A stretch of 19,340 nucleotides of DNA from an uncultured Desulfovibrio sp. (GTDB lineage Bacteria > Desulfobacterota > Desulfovibrionia > Desulfovibrionales > Desulfovibrionaceae): the NCBI GenBank assembly GCA_900546145.1, contig URBN01000037.1:1-19340 (forward strand), read 5' to 3'. A program made the position numbers and the translations under genes. The first letter of the stretch is position 1, and each line of letters begins with the position of its first letter. Under the pieces are notes generated by a model, which was given only the letters and a program-made list of their open reading frames with translations, was not told where the DNA came from and searched no databases. Shown one piece after another: positions 6,401 to 14,093 of the stretch.

Positions 6401-9400
6401 TCAGAATTCCCAGCGCAGTTCGGCGAAGACCGAGTGTCCCTCTGTGGTGAAGCCGGTCTGGAGGGCGTAGTTCACGCTCACGCTGAATTTATCCTTCCCG
6501 CATTCAATCCCGGCCTGGGCCGTGTAGCTCACCTGATCCATGTCCTGGGTGGACACGCTGTAGCTTTTCCCGAGCCCGGACCAGCGTACGTCCTCGCGCG
6601 CCCGGATATCCCCGGCTGCGGGGACCACGGCGAAGTCGGCCCTGGGCAGGAAGCGCCAGCCGCTCTTCGTCTCTAAAGGCATCTCAAAGGCGACGCCCGC
6701 AGGGAAGAACACGAGATCCTGGCTGAAACCGTCGCCCTCGAGGACAGTCCCTCCTGAATCGGCGTCGTACCCGTCCACGGTGAGGTTTGTGTAGCGTACG
6801 CCGGCGTGCGGGATGATTCTGACGTCTCCCGCACTGAAGCGGTACTCGGCCCGGATTCCGGCTGAAAGCGCTCTGGACGTGATATCGGCTTCGAGATCGG
6901 CCATGCGCATGGATGAGGGGAGCTCCTGCTTCAGGCTGTTGAAGCTTGACGTGAAGTGTACGTCGGCGCTGAGCCCGAATGCGCCCCTGGTCCAGCCGCC
7001 GTAAAGGCCGGCGCCCCAGAAGGTCATATTGTTCGTGGTTCTGCTGAAGTCTCCGCTGCCTTCGGCCCAGCCGCCGCCCACGGAAAGGTCCGCGCCGAGC
7101 CTCAGGGTGCTGTCGAACGTGCAGTCGGCGCCCACGGTGATGCCGCCGAGGGAGCCGGACGTATCCGCATTCAGGCTGCCCGCGTCGAGCCCGTAATGGT
7201 TTATGCTCTGGTAGAGGGGCAGGGCCCACAGGGACCAGGTTCTGCGGCTGTCGGGAGAGAGCGCGGTCATGGAGGAAAGATCCCCGCCAGGTGAAGCGAG
7301 GGAGGTGCGTTCCGTCACGGCTGAGCCCGCCGCGCGGTTTGCGGCCAGAGTGAGCTGGGGCACGGAACCGAGAACGGGCAGCCGCTCTGCGCCTTCCACA
7401 GCGGCGTTTCCCTGAGAACCATAGGCGCGGCTGTACGCGCGGGAGATGAACCGTACGCCCGGATGGGGAGATTCCGTGTCGATGCCGTCTTCCGCCGTGT
7501 CCTTTGCGGGATCGGGCAGAGGCGTATCCGCAGCCCTGAGCCTGACTACGTAGCCGTTGCCCTCTGTTCCCGCGGAAGTGACGGCGAGGAGGGCGGAGTC
7601 CAGTGAGAGATTGGAGCCTTTCCAGGCGTCAGAGGCCACGTCTGTATCAGGGAATGCCGTCGTGACCGTCAGGGTATCGCCAGCCCTGCCTCCGCTGATG
7701 TAGAGCTTTGCCCCGGACTCGGCCGTCAGGCGGCTTCCTGCGCTGCCCGTGCCCGAGAGGGCAGCTTTACCGTCCCGCTCCGTGGAGGCGTCGGTGATGA
7801 GGAGAGAGTCTCCCGCAAAGCGCGCTTCGCCGCCGGACACGGCCGGCGCGGAAGAGGACGTAAACGATCCGTCGACGTTGAGGGCGCCTGTACCGGTGAG
7901 CGTCTGCGGGGAAGAAATGCCGAGAACGGCTTTTACGCTGCCGCCGAAGCTCCCTCCGGTCCTGGCCTCCCAGTCGGCGAGGCCTTTCTGAGCGGCTGCA
8001 AGACTGCCGCTCCCGAGTCCCACGATACTGTTCCGGCCGGCGTTAAGGGTGCCGTCCACGCCTGAGGCGAAGCTGAGCTCGGCCGTGGAAGGGGTGCCGC
8101 CCGAAGAGAAGCCGGGATCGCAGGTCAGGACGCCGCCCCCGAGCGTGAGTTCCCTGACAGTGAGGGAGCCGGACGAGGTTTCGTTTCCTACGAGGATGGC
8201 TGTGCCTGCGCCGGCGGTGAGGGAATCCATGGTCACGGCGCTGCCGTCCACGATGGAGACGATGTTGTTCTCTTCAACGGCTTCAAGGGCGGGGATGGCC
8301 ATGGTGACGCCGCTGATTTCGAGGGCGCCGTTCTGCATGGCGATTCTGCCACTGCCGTTTTCGCCGGAGCCGGAGATTTTCAGCGTGTAATTGCGCACGC
8401 CGAGGGTGCCGTTCTGCCCGTCGGAGGAGGCGATGCCGCCGAGGGCGTGCAGGATGACGCTGTCCCGGTCCGGCTGGGGGACAGGTTCATTCTCCGGGTC
8501 GTTCAGTTCATCCGCCAGCCTGTCAGTATCGGAGAATAATGCGCCGAAGTCTGCCGGCAGGATGGTTTTCCCGCTGACGGAGATTTCCTTCCGGATGGCC
8601 ACTGTCTCAGTGCCCGTCTGGGCCGTGAAGTCTCCGCCCACGTTCAGGGTGCCGCCGTAGAGCACGAGGAGGCTGCCTTCTGAGAGAGTGAAGGATTTTT
8701 CGATATCCGTCGTGCCGCCGGCCAAAAAAAGCTTGTTGTACCTGCCGCTTGTGAGACTGCCGCCCAGAGAGAGGTTTCCCTGGCGGTTTTCCTTGCTGAA
8801 GGTGATGAGCGTGTCAAGAGGAAGATCTTTGACTGAAGGTGCCACACCGTCCACGGTTTCCGTGTCATCATACAACGTATTGTCCATGGTCAGGCCGCCT
8901 GCCAGGATGACGCTGTGTGTGCCCGTGATGGTAATGAGCGGGGCTTTAACCTGGCCCTGGCCGAGATGGATATCGTTGCCTTTCCCTCCCGCTTTGTTGT
9001 CTGTGAAGGTGATGTCTCCGTCCGTGGTGTCGAGTACGAGGGTTCCGCTGTTATAGATGGCGCCGCCTTTGTCCCCGGCCGTATTGCCCGTGAATGACGA
9101 GCCACCGTATAGTGTCAGATAGGAGCCCTCCGAGATATAGAGAGCGCCGCCGCTGCCAGTGCCTGTATTTCCGGTGAAAGAGGTGCCGGAGGCCAGAGAA
9201 TTGCTTGAGGAGTTGCTTCCTGGGGATTCCAGGTAGACGGCACCTCCGTCCTGAGCGCTGTTGCCGCTGAATGTCAGCGGTCCTTTGTTGATGATACTGC
9301 CATCGGACTGGACGTACACGGCGCCGCCCTTTTCACCGGCCGTATTGCCCGTGAATGACGCGCCACCCTGTATTGTCAGCTTGGAGCCCTCCGAGATGTA

Positions 9401-9697
9401 GAGAGCGCCGCCGGACTCCACAGCCTGGTTGCCTTCAAATACGCTGCCGCCGGCGAGATAGTAGGGCGCTTCGAGGAGAAGCGCTCCGCCGCGATTCTGT
9501 TCCTTATCCGTAACGGCAAAACGCGTCTTCTCTGTGTTGTGTGTTTCTTCGGTGATGGTCTGGTGGGTGCTGACTTCGCTGTACTCCCCGGCTTCCGCCG
9601 CAGTCAGGCAGAGAGGGAGGCAGGACGCGAGAGCCGCGGCCCCGCAGCAGATCTTCCGCCGGCCTCTGCTTCGGCCGGATTTTCTGCCGTTGATCAT
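6401..9697 (-). CDS. classical autotransporter with chlamydial Pmp-type GGA/FxxN repeats
   Basis: A 1098-residue surface protein. Residues 1-36 are a signal peptide (basic n-region RKSGRSRGRRK, hydrophobic core, cleavage expected after AEA). Residues about 70-240 carry six GGA(L/V/I) motifs (starting at 70, 96, 124, 151, 183, 211) alternating with six FxxN motifs (87, 115, 143, 174, 202, 231), the hallmark of the polymorphic membrane protein repeat. A Gly/Ser/Thr-rich beta-helix-like passenger runs to about residue 800. The last 281 residues form an autotransporter beta-barrel, opening with TWSLWALPLYQ and ending in the terminal-Phe signature ELRWEF. Known Pmp proteins are adhesins exported by type V secretion; adhesion here is inference. 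The start is the ATG at 9697 with GAAGG 5 bases upstream; the upstream 33 codons of open frame lie in a structured leader. Two copies of the repeat are about 89% identical in DNA. The gene stands alone between terminators, as an accessory gene might. Confidence 0.9.
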   Translation of the reverse strand: MINGRKSGRSRGRRKICCGAAALASCLPLCLTAAEAGEYSEVSTHQTITEETHNTEKTRFAVTDKEQNRGGALLLEAPYYLAGGSVFEGNQAVESGGALYISEGSKLTIQGGASFTGNTAGEKGGAVYVQSDGSIINKGPLTFSGNSAQDGGAVYLESPGSNSSSNSLASGTSFTGNTGTGSGGALYISEGSYLTLYGGSSFTGNTAGDKGGAIYNSGTLVLDTTDGDITFTDNKAGGKGNDIHLGQGQVKAPLITITGTHSVILAGGLTMDNTLYDDTETVDGVAPSVKDLPLDTLITFSKENRQGNLSLGGSLTSGRYNKLFLAGGTTDIEKSFTLSEGSLLVLYGGTLNVGGDFTAQTGTETVAIRKEISVSGKTILPADFGALFSDTDRLADELNDPENEPVPQPDRDSVILHALGGIASSDGQNGTLGVRNYTLKISGSGENGSGRIAMQNGALEISGVTMAIPALEAVEENNIVSIVDGSAVTMDSLTAGAGTAILVGNETSSGSLTVRELTLGGGVLTCDPGFSSGGTPSTAELSFASGVDGTLNAGRNSIVGLGSGSLAAAQKGLADWEARTGGSFGGSVKAVLGISSPQTLTGTGALNVDGSFTSSSAPAVSGGEARFAGDSLLITDASTERDGKAALSGTGSAGSRLTAESGAKLYISGGRAGDTLTVTTAFPDTDVASDAWKGSNLSLDSALLAVTSAGTEGNGYVVRLRAADTPLPDPAKDTAEDGIDTESPHPGVRFISRAYSRAYGSQGNAAVEGAERLPVLGSVPQLTLAANRAAGSAVTERTSLASPGGDLSSMTALSPDSRRTWSLWALPLYQSINHYGLDAGSLNADTSGSLGGITVGADCTFDSTLRLGADLSVGGGWAEGSGDFSRTTNNMTFWGAGLYGGWTRGAFGLSADVHFTSSFNSLKQELPSSMRMADLEADITSRALSAGIRAEYRFSAGDVRIIPHAGVRYTNLTVDGYDADSGGTVLEGDGFSQDLVFFPAGVAFEMPLETKSGWRFLPRADFAVVPAAGDIRAREDVRWSGLGKSYSVSTQDMDQVSYTAQAGIECGKDKFSVSVNYALQTGFTTEGHSVFAELRWEF
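9061..9152 (-). repeat. intragenic direct repeat, copy A (Pmp repeat)
   Basis: 92 bases matching 9322-9413 with 10 differences by my count (about 89% identity), offset by exactly 261 bases (87 codons). It encodes the GGALYISEGS-LTLYGG-SFTGNTAGDKGGA segment. Confidence 0.9.
9322..9413 (-). repeat. intragenic direct repeat, copy B (Pmp repeat)
   Basis: Partner of 9061-9152, encoding GGALYISEGS-LTIQGG-SFTGNTAGEKGGA. The identity is much higher than between other Pmp units in this gene, implying recent duplication or gene conversion. Confidence 0.9.
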
Positions 9698-9707
9698 GTG
9701 GACCTTC

Positions 9708-9786
9708 GGGGTTCCCTTTCGCGCGCTTGGGTAAGAAGGAGACCGTGGTGCAGAGCCTGATCCCGAGCGCACGGTGAAGGGAACCC
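9708..9786 (-). promoter_or_regulatory. nested inverted repeat in the autotransporter mRNA leader
   Basis: Outer arms are perfect 10-mers (GGGTTCCCTT at 9708-9717, AAGGGAACCC at 9777-9786). An inner pair lies at 9742-9747 and 9770-9775 (ACCGTG/CACGGT). In the mRNA the 3' outer arm ends 10 bases before the ATG and directly abuts the GAAGG ribosome-binding site. This placement suits control of translation. It does not match a riboswitch or thermometer family I can name. Confidence 0.45.
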
Positions 9787-9869
9787 GCGGCGGCAAAAAG
9801 GATGGGCTGCCACGGCCGGAAGGCGCCCCTTCTCTGTATGGGCGTCTTTAGCCTGTGAAAAGCGCCGTT

Positions 9870-9897
9870 ATTCTACACGTTTGCCGACGTTAAACAA
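9870..9897 (-). promoter_or_regulatory. candidate sigma-70 promoter for the autotransporter
   Basis: On the minus strand, TTGTTT (9897-9892) and TAGAAT (9875-9870) are separated by 16 bases, in the one AT-richer patch upstream of the gene. A start near 9862 would give a leader of about 165 bases that includes the nested inverted repeat. Confidence 0.35.
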
Positions 9898-10410
9898 ACC
9901 TTTTTCTTGCTCTGCCCGGTACGCGGATGCCGGAGGTCCCGCCATCGCGGGCGGGAAGAAGAGAAACCTGAACAGTGTGTCCGGGGCTTTCAGGGGAGGA
10001 GCGGCAGAAAATGTTTCCCCGGACGAACATCTGGAAATAGCCCGTGTTTCTATCGGTACCGGGAAAATCCGGAATGCTGTTTCCGCATGTATTCCGGAAA
10101 GACTCCATTGCTGGGGCGCCGGTTTTTTTATCCCGGCCCGTGTCCCTGCGCGCGGCGGTTTTCTGATTTCCGCAAAACCTGCGGATACAAAACGGGCTTT
10201 GCTTTATCTCCGGATCCGGCTGTTCTTCTGCCGGGATGGCCGTGATGCCGCTGTGTCCGGCAGGGCCACGGACACACTTCTCCTCAGTGAAAATCTCCGG
10301 AAAAGGCATGACGGCAGTCCCCGGGCGCAGACGATGTTTATTTCCGCTGCTGCTTTTTTGCGCTGACAGCTTTCAGGGAAGGGGCCTGTCCTGGGCCCAT
10401 GCCCGGGCAT

Positions 10411-10447
10411 AAAAAAAGCCCGCGTCCGGAGTGTTCCGGGCGCGGGC
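10411..10447 (-). terminator. intrinsic terminator of the M23 peptidase gene
   Basis: On the minus strand, GCCCGCG-CCGGA pairs with TCCGG-CGCGGGC across a short loop and is followed by TTTTTTT. It begins about 24 bases after the stop codon. Confidence 0.9.
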
Positions 10448-10470
10448 CGGGAGAAGTCAGTGTTCCGCGG

Positions 10471-11793
10471 TTATCTGGCGGGGACCGTGCCGTTGATGTT
10501 GTTGACGATATTTCTGACCCACTTGGGATCGAGCCATTCGATGGGAGTCACCTCGAGGCCGCCCACGATGATGCCGAAGTGCAGGTGGTCGCCGAAGGCG
10601 AGGCCCGTGGAGTCGGTGTGTCCGATGAGGTCGCCTTTCTTGACGAGGTCGCCGGGCTTGACCGTGAAGTCATTCATGTGCGCGTACAGGGAGAAGAGGC
10701 CGAGCCCGTGGTCAATGAGGCAGAGGTTGCCGTAGACGCCCATGTCACCCGTGAAGACAACCTTGCCGCTGTTGGCAGCCGGGATTTCGGCGTTGCGCAC
10801 GGAGGCGAGGTCAAGGCCGAGGTGGTAGGCCTCACCGACGACCTGGTTCTGATAAATGAGGGTGCGGTGGTCCGCGAAGTTGGCGCGGGTGGCGGCGCGC
10901 GGCATATGGATGAACACGCCGTCAAAGAGCATGGCGCTGGCCGAGTCGTGGGAGAGGGTCTGGAGCTTGGCGATATTCTGGGCGCGCACCTGTGTGTTGA
11001 TGGTCAGGTAGCACTGGAGCGGATCCGGTGCGTTGGGCGCGAGATTGCCGAGCTTGCTCTGCACCTGCTGCAGGAAGCTGTCGGTAATGGTCAGTTTGTC
11101 GTTGCGGAAGCGCCGGTCATAGGCCAGCACGGTGAGATGGCTGGTTGTCTTGTTGCCCGCGAGGTCCGTGGCCGTGATCTGGACGCTGTTTTTGTAGTCC
11201 TGAGGCGTCATGGCGTACGGGTAGGGGTAGAGGCACACCCAGGAGCCGTCCTTCTGCAGATAGGCAGGCACGAACCAGTTGTTGATGAGGACGCCGCAGT
11301 TGGTCACTTCCTCATCAGCGGTGAAGCGCACCACGGCGGCGCCGCCGCGGCGGACGTTGGGCGGCAGGGTTTTGATGGAAAGGCGCGGGGGCTGCGCGTC
11401 AAGGCGCATGGGCAGGCTCTCGGTGTGCGTGTTGCCGTGCCCGAAGCCGGCCATGGAGGCGTCGGTCACCTTGATGACGAGCTCGAAGGCGCCGTCGGTG
11501 AGATTGGCTTCCCTGAGCGGGACCACTTCCTCGCGGTAGTTGACGTACTCATCGTAGTGCTTGCGGAAGAAACGCTTGACCTCGTTATCCTTGCGGATGC
11601 CGAGCTCCAGTTCCCTGATTCCGGATTTGTCTTCCATGCCTATGGTCAGCTGCGTCATCGGCGATATGCGGTCGGTCTTTGGCGAGATGGTCACAGTGGG
11701 ACCGTCCATATCCTTGAGAAAAGTGTAGGCTCCGCCGGCAAGGATGATGACGATGAGGGCGATGAGCAGGTTCGGCAAGAGGCGTCTACGCAT
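10471..11793 (-). CDS. M23-family metallopeptidase, single-pass membrane anchored
   Basis: A 440-residue protein. Residues 6-26 form an N-terminal TM helix or uncleaved signal anchor after MRRRLLPN. A periplasmic region (about 30-315) has two beta-sandwich-like blocks containing DGPTVTISPK and ATDLAGNKTTS, resembling Ig-like/bacterial surface folds. The C-terminal LytM/M23 domain (about 318-420) has the zinc and catalytic residues: His324 and Asp328 in YHLGLDLAS, His372 in SLYAHM, and His403/His405 in GDHLHFGI, so it is probably active. Family members cut peptide cross-bridges of peptidoglycan or activate amidases. AAGGAG lies 6 bases before the ATG. It is monocistronic: a divergent region upstream, a strong terminator downstream. 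The exact substrate and partners are not visible. Confidence 0.92.
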   Translation of the reverse strand: MRRRLLPNLLIALIVIILAGGAYTFLKDMDGPTVTISPKTDRISPMTQLTIGMEDKSGIRELELGIRKDNEVKRFFRKHYDEYVNYREEVVPLREANLTDGAFELVIKVTDASMAGFGHGNTHTESLPMRLDAQPPRLSIKTLPPNVRRGGAAVVRFTADEEVTNCGVLINNWFVPAYLQKDGSWVCLYPYPYAMTPQDYKNSVQITATDLAGNKTTSHLTVLAYDRRFRNDKLTITDSFLQQVQSKLGNLAPNAPDPLQCYLTINTQVRAQNIAKLQTLSHDSASAMLFDGVFIHMPRAATRANFADHRTLIYQNQVVGEAYHLGLDLASVRNAEIPAANSGKVVFTGDMGVYGNLCLIDHGLGLFSLYAHMNDFTVKPGDLVKKGDLIGHTDSTGLAFGDHLHFGIIVGGLEVTPIEWLDPKWVRNIVNNINGTVPAR

Positions 11794-12225
11794 GGAAGCT
11801 CCTTATGAATGTGGTACCCGGATCCGGATCCGCTGAAAGGGCGGGGTGGCGGAAGCCCGGGCGGTCTGCTGACTGACGCAGAGGAAGTGGAATTTTTGCA
11901 CAGGGTAATGCGATAATCAAGATCATGGAAGGGCTGAAAACTTTTTCCCCGCGTTCTTTTTTTCTCTCACGGGAGAAGAAAAAAAGCAGGCGGAGTGGAC
12001 AGTTTTTTGCTAATAAAAATCAATAAGTTCAGCATGATACCGGACGGGATCGGAAAATCTCCCGTCCGGGAGGGGCCGGGCCGGCCGGCGCCGTCAGGGC
12101 AGGGGGGCCGCCGGGATGCGCTTTGGGTGCGGGCTTATCCTGTGGACAGGGCGCCGGAAAATCTCTACCTTCTGCGCGTAGGGCGCCGGAAACGGCGTCC
12201 GTGAATTTTTTCCGGGGGACGCGGC
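11794..12225. other. divergent intergenic region between the M23 peptidase and pcm
   Basis: These 432 bases must contain the promoters of both flanking genes. Visible structures are an AT-rich imperfect inverted repeat (C-T7-CTC at 11956-11966, GAGAAG-A7-G at 11973-11986) and a perfect 10-bp GC-rich hairpin (12040-12069). The 69-residue plus-strand frame at 11995-12204 shows no motif or good ribosome-binding site and I do not call it a gene. I could not identify convincing -35/-10 pairs. Confidence 0.5.
12040..12069 (+). other. perfect 10-bp hairpin upstream of pcm
   Basis: Arms CCGGACGGGA (12040-12049) and TCCCGTCCGG (12060-12069) with a 10-base loop. No T-tract follows on either strand, so it is not an intrinsic terminator. 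It could be an operator or an mRNA leader structure. Confidence 0.4.
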
Positions 12226-12915
12226 ATGAGGGAGAACGAGAGAAAACTGACGCTCGCTGAGCGCATACGCCGCATCGATCCCTACAGACTCAGGCACAGG
12301 ATGGTGGAGGCCCTCGGGAAGCGCGGCATCACGGATCAGCGCGTGCTTGCCGTCATGGACCGTCTGCCGCGGCATCTTTTTGTGGACGAGGCCCTGGCCG
12401 GACATGCGTATGATGACTGCACCCTGCCCATAGGTTTCGGGCAGACCATCTCTCATCCCTATACCGTGGCGCGCATGACCGAGCTTCTCAGGCTGGAGAA
12501 GGGGATGCGGGTCCTGGAGATCGGGACGGGCTCAGGGTATCAGACAGCTGTTCTTGCGGCCATGGGCTGCTCAGTGTATACCGTGGAGCGTCTGCCCGGG
12601 CTTTATGAGAGTGCGGCCCGCGTCCTGGACTTCCTGCATCCCGGCCGGATACGGATGTACCTCAGGGACGGCACCCTCGGTGTGCCCGAGGCCGCGCCGT
12701 ACGACCGTATCATTGTCACGGCAGGCGGCCCGGAAGTCCCCGCTCCGCTGGTGGAACAGCTTGACGAAAAGGGAATCATGCTTATTCCTGTTGGAGAGCG
12801 TCCCGGCAGCCAGCGGCTCCAGTGTGTCGTCCGCGAGGGCAGCTCCGTGTACAGCAGGGACTGCGGTCCGGCTGTATTCGTGGATTTGGTAGGCAATCAC
12901 GGCTGGCGCCCGTAA
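12226..12915 (+). CDS. pcm: protein-L-isoaspartate O-methyltransferase
   Basis: A 229-residue SAM-dependent methyltransferase. The PCMT active-site block GFGQTIS (residues 70-76) is followed by the SAM-binding motif I VLEIGTGSGYQTAVL (96-110). Later motifs are YDRIIVTAGGPEVPAPL and LDEKGIMLIPVG. It methylates L-isoaspartyl residues in damaged proteins so that they can revert to aspartate, using S-adenosylmethionine in the cytosol. The start at 12226 has GGGGGA 6 bases upstream and gives a length slightly above the usual 205-220. The extra residues form the basic N-terminal helix. It is followed 70 bases later by the Nbp35-like ATPase with no terminator between, so the two are probably co-transcribed. 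Confidence 0.93.
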   Translation: MRENERKLTLAERIRRIDPYRLRHRMVEALGKRGITDQRVLAVMDRLPRHLFVDEALAGHAYDDCTLPIGFGQTISHPYTVARMTELLRLEKGMRVLEIGTGSGYQTAVLAAMGCSVYTVERLPGLYESAARVLDFLHPGRIRMYLRDGTLGVPEAAPYDRIIVTAGGPEVPAPLVEQLDEKGIMLIPVGERPGSQRLQCVVREGSSVYSRDCGPAVFVDLVGNHGWRP

Positions 12916-12985
12916 GCGCCTTCCGTGCGTAACTCAAAAACAGTGCTCTTCCTCCTGAAGGGGGAAGGAGACTGGGGAAAAACAG

Positions 12986-13873
12986 ATGTCGAACTGTTCA
13001 ACTTGCGGCTCCGCCGGCTCCTGCCATTCCAAGGGGTCCGGAACCTGCCCGAGCGAGCTCATCGCCCAGCAGGACAAGGAAATCGCCGCTACTCTTTCCC
13101 ACATCAAGCACAAGATTTTCGTCATGAGCGGCAAAGGCGGCGTCGGCAAGAGCTCCGTCGCTGTCAATATCGCCTGCGCCATGTCCCAGCTTGGCTACAA
13201 GGTGGGCATCCTTGATGTGGACGTTCACGGTCCGAGCGTGCCCAATCTGCTCGGTATTCAGAAGGCAACCATCGAAGTCAACGAGAAGCAGCAGCTTCTC
13301 CCTGCCATGTACGCCGGCAAGATCGGCGTTGTGTCCATGGATACGCTTCTGCAGGACAAGGACCAGGCCATCATCTGGCGTGGACCCAAGGTCGCCGGCG
13401 CCATCCGTCAGTTCATCGGCGACGTGGCCTGGGGGCCGCTTGACTTCCTGGTCATCGACTCCCCGCCAGGAACCGGCGACGAGCATCTGACCATTCTGCA
13501 GAGCATTCCGGACGCCGAATGCGTGGTCGTGACCACCCCGCAGGAAATCTCCCTCGCGGACGTGAGAAAGTGCATCAACTTCATCCAGGTCACCAAGGCT
13601 CCCTGCCTCGGCGTCATCGAGAATATGAGCGGCCTCATCTGCCCGCACTGCGGACAGGAGATCGACATCTTCAAGAAGGGCGGCGGCGAGAAGCTCGCCA
13701 GGGCCGAGCATCTCAACTTCCTCGGCTCCATTCCGCTTGACCCGAAGACCGTGGTCGCTGCCGACAACGGCGTGCCGGTCGTCGAGACTGACGGCGAAAG
13801 CCCCGCAAAGACCGCATTCCTCAGTGTGGCCAACAATATCGTCAATGCAGCCGTGGCCCGCGAGAAGAAGTAA
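12986..13873 (+). CDS. Mrp/Nbp35-type P-loop ATPase, Fe-S cluster carrier
   Basis: A 295-residue protein. The N-terminus has four cysteines (4, 7, 13, 21) in MSNCSTCGSAGSC...TC, like the Nbp35 N-terminal cluster site. A deviant Walker A (SGKGGVGKSS, 48-57) and DVDVHGPSVPNLLG follow. Walker B-like FLVIDSPPGTGDEH is at about 154-167, and the C-terminal bridging CPHC motif is at Cys219/Cys222. Proteins of this family bind a labile 4Fe-4S cluster at the CxxC dimer interface and pass it to apoproteins, with ATP hydrolysis regulating transfer. The N-terminal cysteine set is missing from E. coli Mrp (ApbC) and is more typical of Nbp35 and some anaerobes. A GGGGA lies 7 bases before the ATG and an AAGGAG lies further upstream. 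It is the last gene before a strong terminator. Confidence 0.92.
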   Translation: MSNCSTCGSAGSCHSKGSGTCPSELIAQQDKEIAATLSHIKHKIFVMSGKGGVGKSSVAVNIACAMSQLGYKVGILDVDVHGPSVPNLLGIQKATIEVNEKQQLLPAMYAGKIGVVSMDTLLQDKDQAIIWRGPKVAGAIRQFIGDVAWGPLDFLVIDSPPGTGDEHLTILQSIPDAECVVVTTPQEISLADVRKCINFIQVTKAPCLGVIENMSGLICPHCGQEIDIFKKGGGEKLARAEHLNFLGSIPLDPKTVVAADNGVPVVETDGESPAKTAFLSVANNIVNAAVAREKK

Positions 13874-13893
13874 CCGTTTCCGTTTTGCCGCTG

Positions 13894-13931
13894 AAGGGGA
13901 TTTTCCTGAAAAGGGAAGATCCCCTTTTTTC
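13894..13931 (+). terminator. intrinsic terminator after the Nbp35/Mrp gene
   Basis: Stem AAGGGGAT/ATCCCCTT with an inner TTCCT/AGGGAA stem around a GAAA loop, followed by TTTTTT. It lies about 20 bases after the stop and separates the pcm/Nbp35 unit from the pgsA cluster. Confidence 0.9.
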
Positions 13932-14093
13932 GTTTCCGGCCTGACGCGGCGGCCTTCCCCGTTTTCCCTGAAGGGCGGTTTCCGGGTGCCTTTTCCCTGT
14001 CACGGCCGGCGGGACTGCTCCGTGTTTTTTTCTTTTCTCTGCAGGGGTTTTGTGGTAGAGTCCGTTGAAAACCTTAATGGGAGTACCGCGTCC

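Larger units (their letters stand above)
9698..10470. other. 773-base region without a convincing gene
   Basis: Between the autotransporter start and the M23 peptidase stop. It holds the autotransporter leader and promoter candidate (9698-9900), the M23 terminator (10411-10447), and about 500 bases between them. In that middle part frames of 161 (9881-10366, plus), 139 (9890-10309, minus) and 112 (9907-10245, plus) residues overlap. None has a good ribosome-binding site, normal-looking protein composition or a familiar motif. A stem with arms CCGTG/CACGG and TGCCG/CGGCA lies near 10240-10272. It could be a decayed gene or untranslated sequence. Confidence 0.5.

Noticed and set aside
9698..9796. 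33-residue N-terminal extension of the autotransporter
   Set aside because: It would place the signal peptide far inside the protein and spans the inverted-repeat leader. The ATG at 9697 gives a normal signal peptide.
9881..10366. 161-residue plus-strand frame as a gene
   Set aside because: No ribosome-binding site, Arg/Gly/Pro-rich translation without motifs, and competing frames of similar length on both strands.
10399..11808. 469-residue plus-strand open frame antisense to the M23 peptidase gene
   Set aside because: Same artefact: composition rich in Val, Glu, Gly and His, no motif. The minus strand has a strong ribosome-binding site and the zinc-site histidines.
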